Shown: positions 51,786 through 64,000 of the stretch, piece by piece
Layout of the letters: each line of letters starts with the position of its first letter
Position numbering within the stretch: position 1 is the first letter of the stretch
Source: Luzula sylvatica
Taxonomy: Eukaryota > Streptophyta > Magnoliopsida > Poales > Juncaceae
Direction: 5' to 3'
Length of the DNA: 64,000 nt
Assembly (NCBI GenBank): GCA_946800325.1
Contig: OX326959.1
Span: 34,667,027 to 34,731,026 of the forward strand
Position numbers and translations under genes: made by a program
The notes under the pieces: generated by a model
Database searches by the model: none
Told to the model about the DNA's origin: nothing
The model's input: the letters and a program-made list of their open reading frames with translations, nothing else

Positions 51786-54700
51786 TTCATGTTTTTCTCA
51801 AAAAACGTCGTGATTGAAGACTAACACAAATAAATTTCTATTTTTCCAATTTTTTGCAAAAAATCAAAAAATTAAGTCTAACACCTTCAAAAATATCAAT
51901 TATCATTTTTTCTAAAAAAGACCAAAATAGTTCTCTAAAATGAGCAAAATACTTCATTTTTCATGTTTTTCTCAAAAAAACTCCTGGATTGAAGACTTAG
52001 ACATACAAATTTCTATTTTTCCTATTTTTTGCATAAAATCAAAAAATGAAGTCTAACACCTTCAAAAATATCAATTACATTTTTCTAAAAAAGACCAAAA
52101 TAGTTCTCTAAAATGAGCAAAATACTTCATTTTTCATGATTTTCTCAAAAAATTCCATGATTGAAGGCTAACACATACAAATTTCAATTTTTCCAATTTT
52201 TTGCAAAAAATCAAAAACTGAAGTCTAACACCTTCGAAAATATCAAATATCATTTTTTCTAAAAAAGACCAAAATAGTTCTCTAAAATGAACAAAATACT
52301 TCATTTTTCATGTTTTTTCTCAAAATACTCCGTGATTGAAGACTAACACATTCAAATTTCAAATTTTCCTATTTTTTTGCATAAAATCAAAAACTGAAGT
52401 TTAACACCTTCAAAAATAACAATTATCATTTTTTCTAAAAAAGACCAAAATAGTTCTCTAAAATGAGCAAAATACTTCATTTTTCATGTTTTTCTCAAAA
52501 AATTCCATGATTTAAGACTAACACATACAAATTTCTATTTTTCCAATTTTTTGCATAAAATCAAAAACTGAAGTCTAACACCTTCAAAAATATTAATTAT
52601 CATTTTTCTAAAAAAGACCAAAATAGTTCTCCAAAATGGGCAAAATACTTCATTTTTCACGATTTTCTCAAAAAATTCCGTGATTGAAGACTAACACATA
52701 CAAATTTCAATTTTTCCAATTTTCTGCAAAAAATCAAAAACTGAAGTCCAACACCTTAAAAAATATCAATTATCCTTTTTTTCTAAAAAAGACAAAAATA
52801 GTTCTCTAAAATGAGCAAAATACTTCATTTTTCATGTTTTTCTCAAAAAACTTCGTGATTGAAGACTGACAAATATAAATTTCTATTTTTCCAATTTGTT
52901 GCAAAAAATCAAAAAATGAAGTCTAACACCTTCAAAAATATCAATTATCATTTTTTCTAAAAAAGACCAAAATAGTTCTCTAAAATGAGCAAAATACTTC
53001 ATTTTTCAAGTTTTTCTCAAAAAAACTCCTGGATTGAAGACTAACACATACAAATTTCTATTTTTCCTATTTTTTGCATAAAATCAAAAATTGAAGTCTA
53101 ACACCTTCAAAAATATCAATTATCATTTTTCTAAAAAAGACCAAAATAGTTCTCTAAAATGAGCAAAATACTTCATTTTTCATGATTTTCTAAAAAAATT
53201 CCGTGATTGAAGGCTAACACATACAAATTTCAATTTTTCCAATTTTTTGCAAAAAATCAAAAACTGAAGTCTAACACCTTAAAAAATATCAATTATCATT
53301 TTTTCTAAAAAAGACCAAAATAGTTCTCTAAAATGAACAAAATACTTCATTTTTCATGTTTTTCTCAAAATACTCCGTTATTGAAGACTAACACATTCAA
53401 ATTTCTAATTTTCCTATTTTTTGCATAAAATCAAAAACTGAAGTCTAACACCTTCAAAAATATCAATTATCATTTTTTCTAAAAAAGACCAAAATAGTTC
53501 TCTAAAATGAGCAAAATACTTCATTTTTCATGTTTTTCTCAAAAAACTCCGGGATTGAAGTCTAACAAATTTCTATTTTTCCTATTTTTTGCATAAAATC
53601 AAAAACTGAAGTCTAACACCTTCAAAAATATCAATTATCATTTTTTATAAAAAACACCAAAATAGTTCTCTAAAATGAGCAAAATACTTCATTTTTCATG
53701 TTTTTCTCAAAAAACTCCTGGATTGAAGACTAACACATACAAATTTCTATTTTTCCTATTTTTTGCATAAAATCAAAAACTGAAGTCTAACACCATCAAA
53801 AATATCAATTATCATTTTTTCTAAAAAAGACAAAAATAGTTCTCTAAAATGAGCAAAATATTTCATTTTTCATCATTTTCTCAAAAAATTCCGTGATTGA
53901 AGACTAACACATACAAATTTCAATTTTTCCAATTTTTTGCAAAAAATCAAAAACTGAAGTCTAACACCTTCAAAAATATCAAATATCATTTTTTCTAAAA
54001 AAGACCAAAATAGTTCTCTACAATGAGCAAAATACTTCATTTTTCATGTTTTTCTCAAAAAAACTCCTGGATTGAAGACTAACACATACAAATTTCTATT
54101 TTTCCTATTTTTTGCATAAAATAAAAAATTGAAGTCTAACACCTTCAAAAATATCAATTATCATTTTTCTAAAAAAGACCAAAATAGTTCTCTAAAATGA
54201 GCAAAATACTTCATTTTTCATGATTTTCTAAAAAAATTTCGTGATTGAAGGCTAACACATACAAATTTCAATTTTTCCAATTTTTTGCAAAAAATCAAAA
54301 ACTGAAGTCTAACACCTTAAAAAATATCAATTATCATTTTTTCTAAAAAAGACCAAAATAGTTCTCTAAAATGAGCAAAATACTTCATTTTTCATGTTTT
54401 TCTCAAAAAACTCCGGGATTGAAGTCTAACAAATTTCTATTTTTCCTATTTTTTGCAAAAAATCAAAAAATGAAGTCTAACACCTTCAAAAATATCAATT
54501 ATCATTTTTTCTAAAAAAGACCAAAATAGTTCTCTACAATGAGCAAAATACTTCATTTTTCATGTTTTTCTCAAAAAAACTCCTGGATTGAAGACTAACA
54601 CATACAAATTTCTATTTTTCCTATTTTTTGCATAAAATCAATAACTGAAGTCTAACACCTTCAAAAATATCCATTATCATTTTTCTAAAAAAGACCAAAA

Positions 54701-57700
54701 TAGTTCTCTAAAATGAGCAAAATACTTCATTTTCATGATTTTCTCAAAAAATTCCGTGATTGAAGACTAACACATACAAATTTCAATTTTTCCAATTTTC
54801 TGCAAAAAATCAAAAACTGAAGTCCAACACCTTAAAAAATATCAATTATCATTTTTTCTAAAAAAGACAAAAATAGTTCTCTAAAATGAGCAAAATACAT
54901 CATTTTTCATGTTTTTCTCAAAAAAACTCCTGGATTGAAGACTAACACATACAAATTTCTATTTTTCCTATTTTTTGCATAAAATCAATAACTGAAGTCT
55001 AACACCTTCAAAAATATCAATTATCATTTTTCTAAAAAAGACCAAAATAGTTCTCTAAAATGAGCAAAATACTTCATTTTCATGATTTTCTCAAAACATT
55101 CTGTGATTGAAGGCTAACACATACAAATTTCAATTTTTCCAATTTTTTGCAAAAAATCAAAAACTGAAGTCTAACACCCTAAAAAATATCAATAATCATA
55201 TTTTCTAAAAAAGACCAAAATAGTCCTCTAAAATGAACAAAATACTTCATTTTTCATGTTTTTCTCAAAATACTCTGTGATTGAAGACTAACACATTCAA
55301 ATTTCTAATTTTCCTATTTTTTGCATAAAATCAAAAACTGAAGTCTAACACCTTCAAAAATATGAATTATCATTTTTTCTAAAAAAAACCAAAATAGTTC
55401 TCTAAAATGAGCAAAATACTTCATTTTTCATGTTTTTCTTAAAAAACTCCGGGATTGAAGACTAACAAATTTCTATTTTTCCTATTTTTTGCATAAAATC
55501 AAAAACTGAAGTCTAACACCTTCAAAAATATCAATTATCATTTTTTATAAAAAACACCAAAATAGTTCTCTAAAATGAGCAAAATACTTCATTTTTCATG
55601 TTTTTCTCAAAAAACTCCGGGATTGAAGACTAACACATACAAATTTCTATTTTTCCTATTTTTTGCATAAAATCAAAAACTAAAGTCTAACACCTTCAAA
55701 AATATCAATTATCATTTTTACCAAAAGAGTCCAAAATAGTTCTCTAAAATGAGCAAAATACTTCATTTTTCATGTTTTTCTCAAAAAAGTCCGGGATTGA
55801 AGACTAACACATACAAATTTCTATTTTTTCTATTTTTTGCATAAAATCAAAAACTGAAGTCTAACACCTTCAAAAATATCAATTATCATTTTTTCTAAAA
55901 AAGACCAAAATAGTTCTCTAAAATGAGCAAAATACTTCATTTTTCATGATTTTCTCAAAAAATTCTGTGATTGAAGATTAACACATACTAATTTCAATTT
56001 TTCAAATTTTTTGCAAAAAATAAAAAAATGAAGTCTAACACCTTCAAAAATATCAATTATAATTTTTTCTAAAAAAGACCAAAATAGTTCTCTAAAATGA
56101 GCAAAATACTTCATTTTTCATGTTTTTCTCAAAAAACTCCAGGATTGAAGACTAACACATACAAATTTCTATTTTTCCTATTTTTTGCAAAAAATCAAAC
56201 ACTAAAGTCTAACACCTTCAAAAATATACATTATCATTTTTTTCTAAAAAAGACCAAAATAGTTCCTAAAATGAGCAAAATACTTCATTTTTCATGTTTT
56301 TCTCAAAAAACTCCTGGATTGAAGACTAGCACATACAAATTTCTATTTTTCCTATTTTTTGCATAAAATCAAAAACTGAAGTCTAACACCTTCAAAAATA
56401 TCAATTATCATTATTTCTAAAAAAGACCAAAATAGTTCTCTAAAATGAGCAAAATATTTCATTTTTCATGATTTTCTCAAAAAATTCCGTGATTGAAGAA
56501 TAACACATACAAATTTCAATTTTTCCTATTTTTTGCAAAAAATAAAAAACTGAAGTCTAACACCTTCAAAAATATAAATTATAATTTTTTCTAAAAAAGA
56601 CCAAATTAGTTCTCTAAAATGAGCAAAATACATCATTTTTCAAGATTTTCTCAAAAAATTCCGTGATTGAAGACTAACACATACAAATTTCAATTTTTCC
56701 AATTTTTTGCAAAAAATAAAAAACTGAAGTCTAACACATTCAAAAATATCAATTATCATTTTTTCTGAAAAAGACCAAAATTGTTCTCTAAAATGAGCAA
56801 AATACTTCATTTTTCATGTTTTTCTCAAAAAATTCCGTGATTGAACACTAACACATTAAAAATTTCTATTTTTCTAATTTTTTGCAAAAAATAAAAAACT
56901 GTAGTCTAACACCTTCAGAAATATCAATTATCATTTTTTCTAAAAGAGTCCAAAATAGTTCTCTAAAATGAGCAAAATACTTCATTTTTCATGTTTTTCT
57001 CAAAAAACTTCGTGATTGAAGACTAACACATATAAATTTCTATTTTTCCAATTTTTTGCAAAAAATAAAAAAATGAAGTCTAACACCTTCAAAAATATCA
57101 ATTATCATTTTTTCGAAAAGAGTCCAAAATAGTTCTCTAAAATGAGCAAAATACTTCATTTTTCATGTTTTTCTCAAAAAAACTCCTGGATTGAAGACTA
57201 ACACATACAAATTTCTATTTTTCCTATTTTTTGCATAAATTCAAAAACTGAAGTCTAACACCTTCAAAAATATCAATTATCATTTTTCTAAAAAAGACCA
57301 AAATAGTTCTCTAAAATGAGCAAAATACTTCATTTTTCATGATTTTCTCAAAAAATTCCGTGATTGAAGGCTAACACATACAAATTTCAATTTTTCCAAT
57401 TTTTTGCAAAAAATCAAAAACTGAAGTCTAACACCTTCAAAAATATCAAATATCATTTTTTCTAAAAAAGACCAAAATAGTTCTCTAAAATGAACAAAAT
57501 ACTTCAGTTTTCATGTTTTTCTCAAAATACTCCGTGATTGAAGACTAACACATTCAAATTTCTAATTTTCCTATTTTTTTGCATAAAATCAAAAACTGAA
57601 GTTTAACACCTTCAAAAATATCAATTATCATTTTTCTAAAAAAGACCAAAATAGTTCTCTAAAATGAGCAAAATACTTCATTTTCATGATTTTCTCAAAA

Positions 57701-58170
57701 AATTCCGTGATTGAAGGCTAACACATACAAATTTCAATTTTTCCAATTTTTTGCAAAAAATCAAAAACTGAAGTCTAACTCCCTAAAAAATATCAAATAT
57801 CATATTTTCTAAAAAAGACCAAAATAGTTCTCTAACATGAACAAAATACTTCATTTTTCATGTTTTTCTCAAAATACTCCGTGATTGAAGACTAACACAT
57901 TCAAATTTCTAATTTTCCTATTTTTTGCATAAAATCAAAAACTGAAGTCTAACACCTTCAAAAATATCAATTATCATTTTTTCTAAAAGAGTCCAAAATA
58001 GTTCTCTAAAATGAGCAAAATACTTCATTTTTCATGTTTTTCTCAAAAAATTTCGTGATTGAAGACTAACACATATAAATTTCTATTTTTCCAATTTTTT
58101 GCAAAAAATCAAAAAATGAAGTCTAACACCTTCAAAAATATCAATTATCATTTTTTCTAAAAAAGACCAA
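51785..58170 (+). repeat. Mixed satellite, weak short-range order
   Basis: About 37 monomers lack a clean HOR. Some modules recur imperfectly: TTTTCTAAAAAAATTYCGTG with GAAGGCTAAC near 53190 and 54228 (about six monomers apart), GAAGTCTAACAAATTTC near 53560 and 54425, TTCATTTTCATGATTTTC near 54729, 55073 and 57672, and GATTTTC with GAAGGC then AAAATACTCCGTG near 57341 and 58385 (1044 bp). The region shares monomer types with the 19-mer and 16-mer blocks on either side. No gene or foreign insertion is present. Confidence 0.7.
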
Positions 58171-60943
58171 AATAGTTCTCTAAAATGAGCAAAATACTTC
58201 ATTTTTCATGTTTTTCTCAAAAAAACTCCTGGATTGAAGACGAACACATACAAATTTCTATTTTTCCTATTTTTTTGCATAAAATCAAAAACTGAAGTCT
58301 AACACCTTCAAAAATATCAATTATCATTTTTCTAAAAAAGACCAAAATAATTCTCTAAAATGAGCAAAATAATTCATTTTTCATGATTTTCTCAAAAAAT
58401 TCCATGATTGAAGGCTAACACATACAAATTTCAATTTTTCTAATTTTTTGCAAAAAATCAAAAACTGAAGTCTAACACCTTCAAAAATATCAAATATCAT
58501 TTTTTCTAAAAAAGACCAAAATAGTTCTCTAAAATGAACAAAATACTTCATTTTTCATGTTTTTCTCAAAATACTCCGTGATTGAAGACTAACACATTCA
58601 AATTTCTAATTTTCCTATTTTTTTGCATAAAATCAAAAACTGAAGTTTAACACCTTCAAAAATAACAATTATCATTTTTTCTAAAAAAGACCAAAATAGT
58701 TCTCTAAAATAAGCAAAATACTTCATTTTTCATGTTTTTCTCAAAAAATTCCATGATTGAAGACTAACACATACAAATTTCTATTTTTCCAATTTTTTGC
58801 ATAAAATCAAAAACTGAAGTCTAACACCTTCAAAAATATCAATTATCATTTTTCTAAAAAAGAGCAAAATAGTTCTCCAGAATGGGCAAAATACTTCATT
58901 TTTCACGATTTTCTCAAAAAATTCCGTGATTGAAGACTAACACATACAAATTTCAATTTTTCAAATTTTTTGCAAAAAATCAAAAACTGAAGTCCAACAC
59001 CTTAAAAAATATCAATTATCATTTTTTCTAAAAAAGACAAAAATAGTTCTCTAAAATGAGCAAAATTCTTCATTTTTCATGTTTTTCTCAAAAACCTTTG
59101 TGATTGAAGACTGACACATATAAATTTCTATTTTTCCTATTTTTTGCATAAAATCAAACACTGAAGTCTAACACCTTCAAAAATATCAATTATCATTTTT
59201 CTAAAAAAGACCAAAATAGTTCTCTAAAATGAGCAAAATACTTCATTTTTCATGATTTTCTAAAAAAATTCCGTGATTGAAGGCTAACACATACAAATTT
59301 CAATTTTTCCAATTTTTTGCAAAAAATCAAAAACTGAAGGCTAACACCTTAAAAAATATCAATTATCATTTTTTCTAAAAAAGACCAAAATAGTTCTCTA
59401 AAATGAACAAAATACTTCATTTTTCATGTTTTTCTCAAAATACTCCGTTATTGAAGACTAACACATTCAAATTTCTAATATTCTTATTTTTTGCATAAAA
59501 TCAAAAAGTGAAGTCTAACACCTTAAAAAAATATCAATTATCATTTTTTCTAAAAAAGACCAAAATAGTTCTCTAAAATGAGCAAAATACTTCATTTTTC
59601 ATGTTTTTCTCAAAAAACTCCGGGATTGAAGACTAACAAATTTCTATTTTTCTTATTTTTTGCATAAAATCAAAAACTGAAGTCTAACACCTTCAAAAAT
59701 ATCAATTATCATTTTTTATAAAAAACACCAAAATAGTTCTCTAAAATGAGCAAAATACTTAATTTTTCATGTTTTTCTCAAAAAACTCCGGGATTGAAGA
59801 CTAACACGTACAAATTTCTATTTTTCCTATTTTTTGCATAAAATCAAAAACTGAAGTCTAACACCTTCAAAAATATCAATTATCATTTTTTTCTAAAAAA
59901 GACCAAAATAGTTCTCTAAAATGAGCAAAATATTTCATTTTTCATGATTTCCTCAAAAAATTCCGTGATTGAAGAATAACACATACAAATTTCAATTTTT
60001 CCAATTTTTTGCAAAAAATCAAAAACTGAAGTCTAACACCTTCAAAATTATCAATTATAATTTTTTCTAAAAAAGACCAAAATAGTTCTCTAAAATGAGA
60101 AAAATACTTCATTTTTCATGATTTTCTCAAAAAATTCCGTGATCGAAGACTAACAAATACAAATTTCAATTTTTCCAATTGTTTGCAAAAAATAAAAAAC
60201 TGAAGTCTAACACCTTCAAAAATATCAAGTATCATTTTTTCTAAAAGAGTCCAAAATAGTTCTCTAAAATGAGCAAAATACTTCATTTTTCATGTTTTTC
60301 TCAAAAAACTTTGTGATTGAAGACTAACACATATAAATTTCTATTTTTCCAATTTTTTGCAAAAAATAAAAAAATGAAGTCTAACACCTTCAAAAATATC
60401 AATTATCATTTTTTCTAAAAAAGACCAAAATAGTTCTCTAAAATGAGCAAAATACTTCATTTTTCATGTTTTTCTCAAAAAAACTCCTGGATTGAAGACT
60501 AACACATACAAATTTCTATTTTTCCAATTTTTTGCAAAAAATCAAAAACTGAAGTCTAACACCTTAAAAAATATCAATTATCATTTTTTCTAAAAAAGAC
60601 CAAAATAGTTCTCTAAAATGAACAAAATACTTCATTTTTCATGTTTTTCTCAAAATACTCCGTTATTGAAGACTAACACATTCAAATTTCTAATTTTCCT
60701 ATTTTTTGCATAAAATCAAAAACTGAAGTCTAACACCTTAAAAAATATCAATTATCATTTTTTCTAAAAAAGACCAAAATAGTTCTCTAAAATGAGCAAA
60801 ATACTTCATTTTTCATGTTTTTCTCAAAAATCTCCGGGATTGAAGACTAACAAATTTCTATTTTTCCTATTTTTTGCATAAAATCAAAAACTGAAGTCTA
60901 ACACCTTCAAAAATATCAATTATCATTTTTTATAAAAAACACC
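58170..60943 (+). repeat. 16-monomer HOR, copy 1 (about 2774 bp)
   Basis: It matches the following unit at offset 2773-2774. Shared marks include CAAAATAATTCATTTTTC (58371 and 61144), CTCCAGAATGGGC, CAAAATTCTTC with CTTTGTGATTG, GAAGGCTAACACC, ACTTAATTTTTC, CTAACACGTAC (59807 and 62581), GAAGAATAACAC, GTGATCGAAGAC and CCAATTGTTTGC. Several members are short because of the ACTAACAAATTTC deletion. Confidence 0.9.
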
Positions 60944-63770
60944 AAAATAGTTCTCTAAAATGAGCAAAATACTTCATTTTTCATGTTTTTCTCAAAAAAA
61001 CTCCTGGATTGAAGACTAACACATACAAATTTCTATTTTTCCTATTTTTTGCATAAAATCAAAAACTGAAGTCTAACACCTTCAAAAATATCAATTATCA
61101 TTTTTCTAAAAAAGACCAAAATAATTCTCTAAAATGAGCAAAATAATTCATTTTTCATGATTTTCTCAAAAAATTCCATGATTGAAGGCTAACACATACA
61201 AATTTCAATTTTTCTAATTTTTTGCAAAAAATCAAAAACTGAAGTCTAACACCTTCAAAAATATCAAATATCATTTTTTCTAAAAAAGACCAAAATAGTT
61301 CTCTAAAATGAACAAAATACTTCATTTTTCATGTTTTTCTCAAAATACTCCGTGATTGAAGACTAACACATTCAAATTTCTAATTTTCCTATTTTTTTGC
61401 ATAAAATCAAAAACTGAAGTTTAACACCTTCAAAAATAACAATTATCATTTTTTCTAAAAAAGACCAAAATAGTTCTCTAAAATAAGCAAAATACTTCAT
61501 TTTTCATGTTTTTCTCAAAAAATTCCATGATTGAAGACTAACACATACAAATTTCTATTTTTCCAATTTTTTGCATAAAATCAAAAACTGAAGTCTAACA
61601 CCTTCAAAAATATCAATTATCATTTTTCTAAAAAAGAGCAAAATAGTTCTCCAGAATGGGCAAAATACTTCATTTTTCACGATTTTCTCAAAAAATTCCG
61701 TGATTGAAGACTAACACATACAAATTTCAATTTTTCAAATTTTTTGCAAAAAATCAAAAACTGAAGTCCAACACCTTAAAAAATATCAATTATCATTTTT
61801 TCTAAAAAAGACAAAAATAGTTCTCTAAAATGAGCAAAATTCTTCATTTTTCATGTTTTTCTCAAAAACCTTTGTGATTGAAGACTGACACATATAAATT
61901 TCTATTTTTCCTATTTTTTGCATAAAATCAAAAACTGAAGTCTAACACCTTCAAAAATATCAATTATCATTTTTCTAAAAAAGACCAAAATAGTTCTCTA
62001 AAATGAGCAAAATACTTCATTTTTCATGATTTTCTAAAAAAATTCCGTGATTGAAGGCTAACACATACAAATTTCAATTTTTCCAATTTTTTGCAAAAAA
62101 TCAAAAACTGAAGGCTAACACCTTAAAAAATATCAATTATCATTTTTTCTAAAAAAGACCAAAATAGTTCTCTAAAATGAACAAAATACTTCATTTTTCA
62201 TGTTTTTCTCAAAATACTCCGTTATTGAAGACTAACACATTCAAATTTCTAATATTCTTATTTTTTGCATAAAATCAAAAAGTGAAGTCTAACACCTTAA
62301 AAAAATATCAATTATCATTTTTTCTAAAAAAGACCAAAATAGTTCTCTAAAATGAGCAAAATACTTCATTTTTCATGTTTTTCTCAAAAAACTCCGGGAT
62401 TGAAGACTAACAAATTTCTATTTTTCTTATTTTTTGCATAAAATCAAAAACTGAAGTCTAACACCTTCAAAAATATCAATTATCATTTTTTATAAAAAAC
62501 ACCAAAATAGTTCTCTAAAATGAGCAAAATACTTAATTTTTCATGTTTTTCTCAAAAAACTCCGGGATTGAAGACTAACACGTACAAATTTCTATTTTTC
62601 CTATTTTTTGCATAAAATCAAAAACTGAAGTCTAACACCTTCAAAAATATCAATTATCATTTTTTTCTAAAAAAGACCAAAATAGTTCTCTAAAATGAGC
62701 AAAATATTTCATTTTTCATGATTTCCTCAAAAAATTCCGTGATTGAAGAATAACACATACAAATTTCAATTTTTCCAATTTTTTGCAAAAAATCAAAAAC
62801 TGAAGTCTAACACCTTCAAAATTATCAATTATAATTTTTTCTAAAAAAGACCAAAATAGTTCTCTAAAATGAGAAAAATACTTCATTTTTCATGATTTTC
62901 TCAAAAAATTCCGTGATCGAAGACTAACAAATACAAATTTCAATTTTTCCAATTGTTTGCAAAAAATAAAAAACTGAAGTCTAACACCTTCAAAAATATC
63001 AAGTATCATTTTTTCTAAAAGAGTCCAAAATAGTTCTCTAAAATGAGCAAAATACTTCATTTTTCATGTTTTTCTCAAAAAACTTTGTGATTGAAGACTA
63101 ACACATATAAATTTCTATTTTTCCAATTTTTTGCAAAAAATAAAAAAATGAAGTCTAACACCTTCAAAAATATCAATTATCATTTTTTCTAAAAAAGACC
63201 AAAATAGTTCTCTAAAATGAGCAAAATACTTCATTTTTCATGTTTTTCTCAAAAAAACTCCTGGATTGAAGACTAACACATACAAATTTCTATTTTTCCA
63301 ATTTTTTGCAAAAAATCAAAAACTGAAGTCTAACACCTTAAAAAATATCAATTATCATTTTTTCTAAAAAAGACCAAAATAGTTCTCTAAAATGAACAAA
63401 ATACTTCATTTTTCATGTTTTTCTCAAAATACTCCGTTATTGAAGACTAACACATTCAAATTTCTAATTTTCCTATTTTTTGCATAAAATCAAAAACTGA
63501 AGTCTAACACCTTAAAAAATATCAATTATCATTTTTTCTAAAAAAGACCAAAATAGTTCTCTAAAATGAGCAAAATACTTCATTTTTCATGTTTTTCTCA
63601 AAAATCTCCGGGATTGAAGACTAACAAATTTCTATTTTTCCTATTTTTTGCATAAAATCAAAAACTGAAGTCTAACACCTTCAAAAATATCAATTATCAT
63701 TTTTTATAAAAAACACCAAAATAGTTCTCTAAAATGAGCAAAATACTTCATTTTTCATGTTTTTCTCAAA
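60944..63770 (+). repeat. 16-monomer HOR, copy 2
   Basis: It follows copy 1 directly and repeats it with few differences. One is the GAAGACGAACAC near 58237, which reads GAAGACTAACAC here; another is CAAACACTGAAG near 59156, which reads CAAAAACTGAAG. Homology to the start of a further unit fails at about 63760-63770, where CTCCTGG is replaced by CTCCGGG, so the array is two units plus an edge. Confidence 0.9.
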
Positions 63771-64000
63771 AAACTCCGGGATTGAAGACTAACACATACA
63801 AATTTCTATTTTTCCTATTTTTTGCATAAAATCAAAAACTGAAGTCTAACACCTTCAAAAATCTCAATTATCATTTTTTTCTAAAAAAGACCAAAATTGT
63901 TCTCTAAAATGAGCAAAATACTTCATTTTTCATGTTTTTCTCAAAAAAACTCCTGGATTGAAGACTAACACATACAAATTTCTATTTTTCTAATTTTTTG
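63770..64000 (+). repeat. Satellite running off the window edge
   Basis: About 1.3 ordinary monomers follow the 16-mer pair, with AAATCTCAATTATC and AAAATTGTTC as private variants and a last CTCCTGGATT monomer cut by the window edge. The array clearly continues beyond 64000. Confidence 0.85.

Larger units (their letters stand above)
1..64000 (+). repeat. 174-bp AT-rich satellite array, continuous
   Basis: The window is filled end to end by a tandem repeat of about 174 bp. Landmarks such as TGAGCAAAATACTTC, TGAAGNCTAACAC and TCAATTATCATTTTTT recur every 170-176 bp in the same order and orientation from the first line to the last. A hand-counted consensus has 44 G+C in 174 (about 25%), with C exceeding G about 31 to 13 on this strand. 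I saw no inverted monomer, transposon, simple-sequence block or unique insertion. The array continues past both window edges. Length and composition fit centromeric or heterochromatic satellites of eukaryotes. The species and chromosomal position cannot be told from the sequence. No coding or RNA gene is supported anywhere. Confidence 0.98.

Noticed and set aside
56097..56366. 89-codon plus-strand open frame
   Set aside because: It spans one and a half monomers and translates the same SKILHFSCFSQK segment twice. This is a satellite read-through frame, not a gene.
1..64000. CRISPR-like array of repeats and spacers
   Set aside because: The repeats are contiguous 174-bp monomers with no unique spacers and no cas genes.
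1..64000. Prokaryotic genome or phage repeat region
   Set aside because: A 64-kb gene-free tandem array with nested HORs is not known from bacteria or phages; it fits eukaryotic satellite DNA.

Overview
The whole 64-kb window is one uninterrupted head-to-tail satellite DNA array. I see no gene, RNA gene, transposon, telomere repeat or unique-sequence gap. The basic monomer is about 174 bp, so there are roughly 365-370 copies, all in the same orientation. It is about 75% A+T by hand count of a consensus. Long arrays of nucleosome-sized, AT-rich monomers are typical of eukaryotic nuclear heterochromatin (centromeric, pericentromeric, knob or subtelomeric). The organism cannot be fixed from this sequence. 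A GAAGRCTAACAC motif recalls, from memory only, the maize 180-bp knob satellite, so a plant is a weak lead.

The array is organised at several nested scales. (1) The 174-bp monomer looks like a fossil trimer of a ~57-60-bp unit (A 57, B 57, C 60 bp). (2) Monomers fall into variant families, and ordered runs of variants form higher-order repeats (HORs): 13-mer at 1-3640; 11-mer at 4230-7870; 4-mer at 8478-9867; a segment repeated at 15-monomer distance (7490/10102); 7-mer x3 at 13869-17513 and again at 25171-28815; 8-mer x2 at 34332-37107; 5-mer around 38500-40240; 19-mer x3 at 41448-51352; 16-mer x2 at 58170-63770. (3) A block of about 11 kb (about 9975-21050) is followed almost at once by a near-identical second copy (21452-32350). 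A shorter, more divergent third version lies at about 32660-38500.

The layout records turnover by unequal exchange and conversion-like events. These include one-monomer gains and losses between block copies, a mutation shared by two adjacent 7-mers after the 11-kb duplication, a swapped ~430-bp patch in the third 19-mer, and deletions between short direct repeats at a block junction. The left 32 kb and right 24 kb carry different diagnostic variants. All open reading frames in the window are frames through the satellite and are not annotated as genes. Boundaries were read by eye and most block edges are good to about 50-100 bp; those based on a repeated landmark are more exact.
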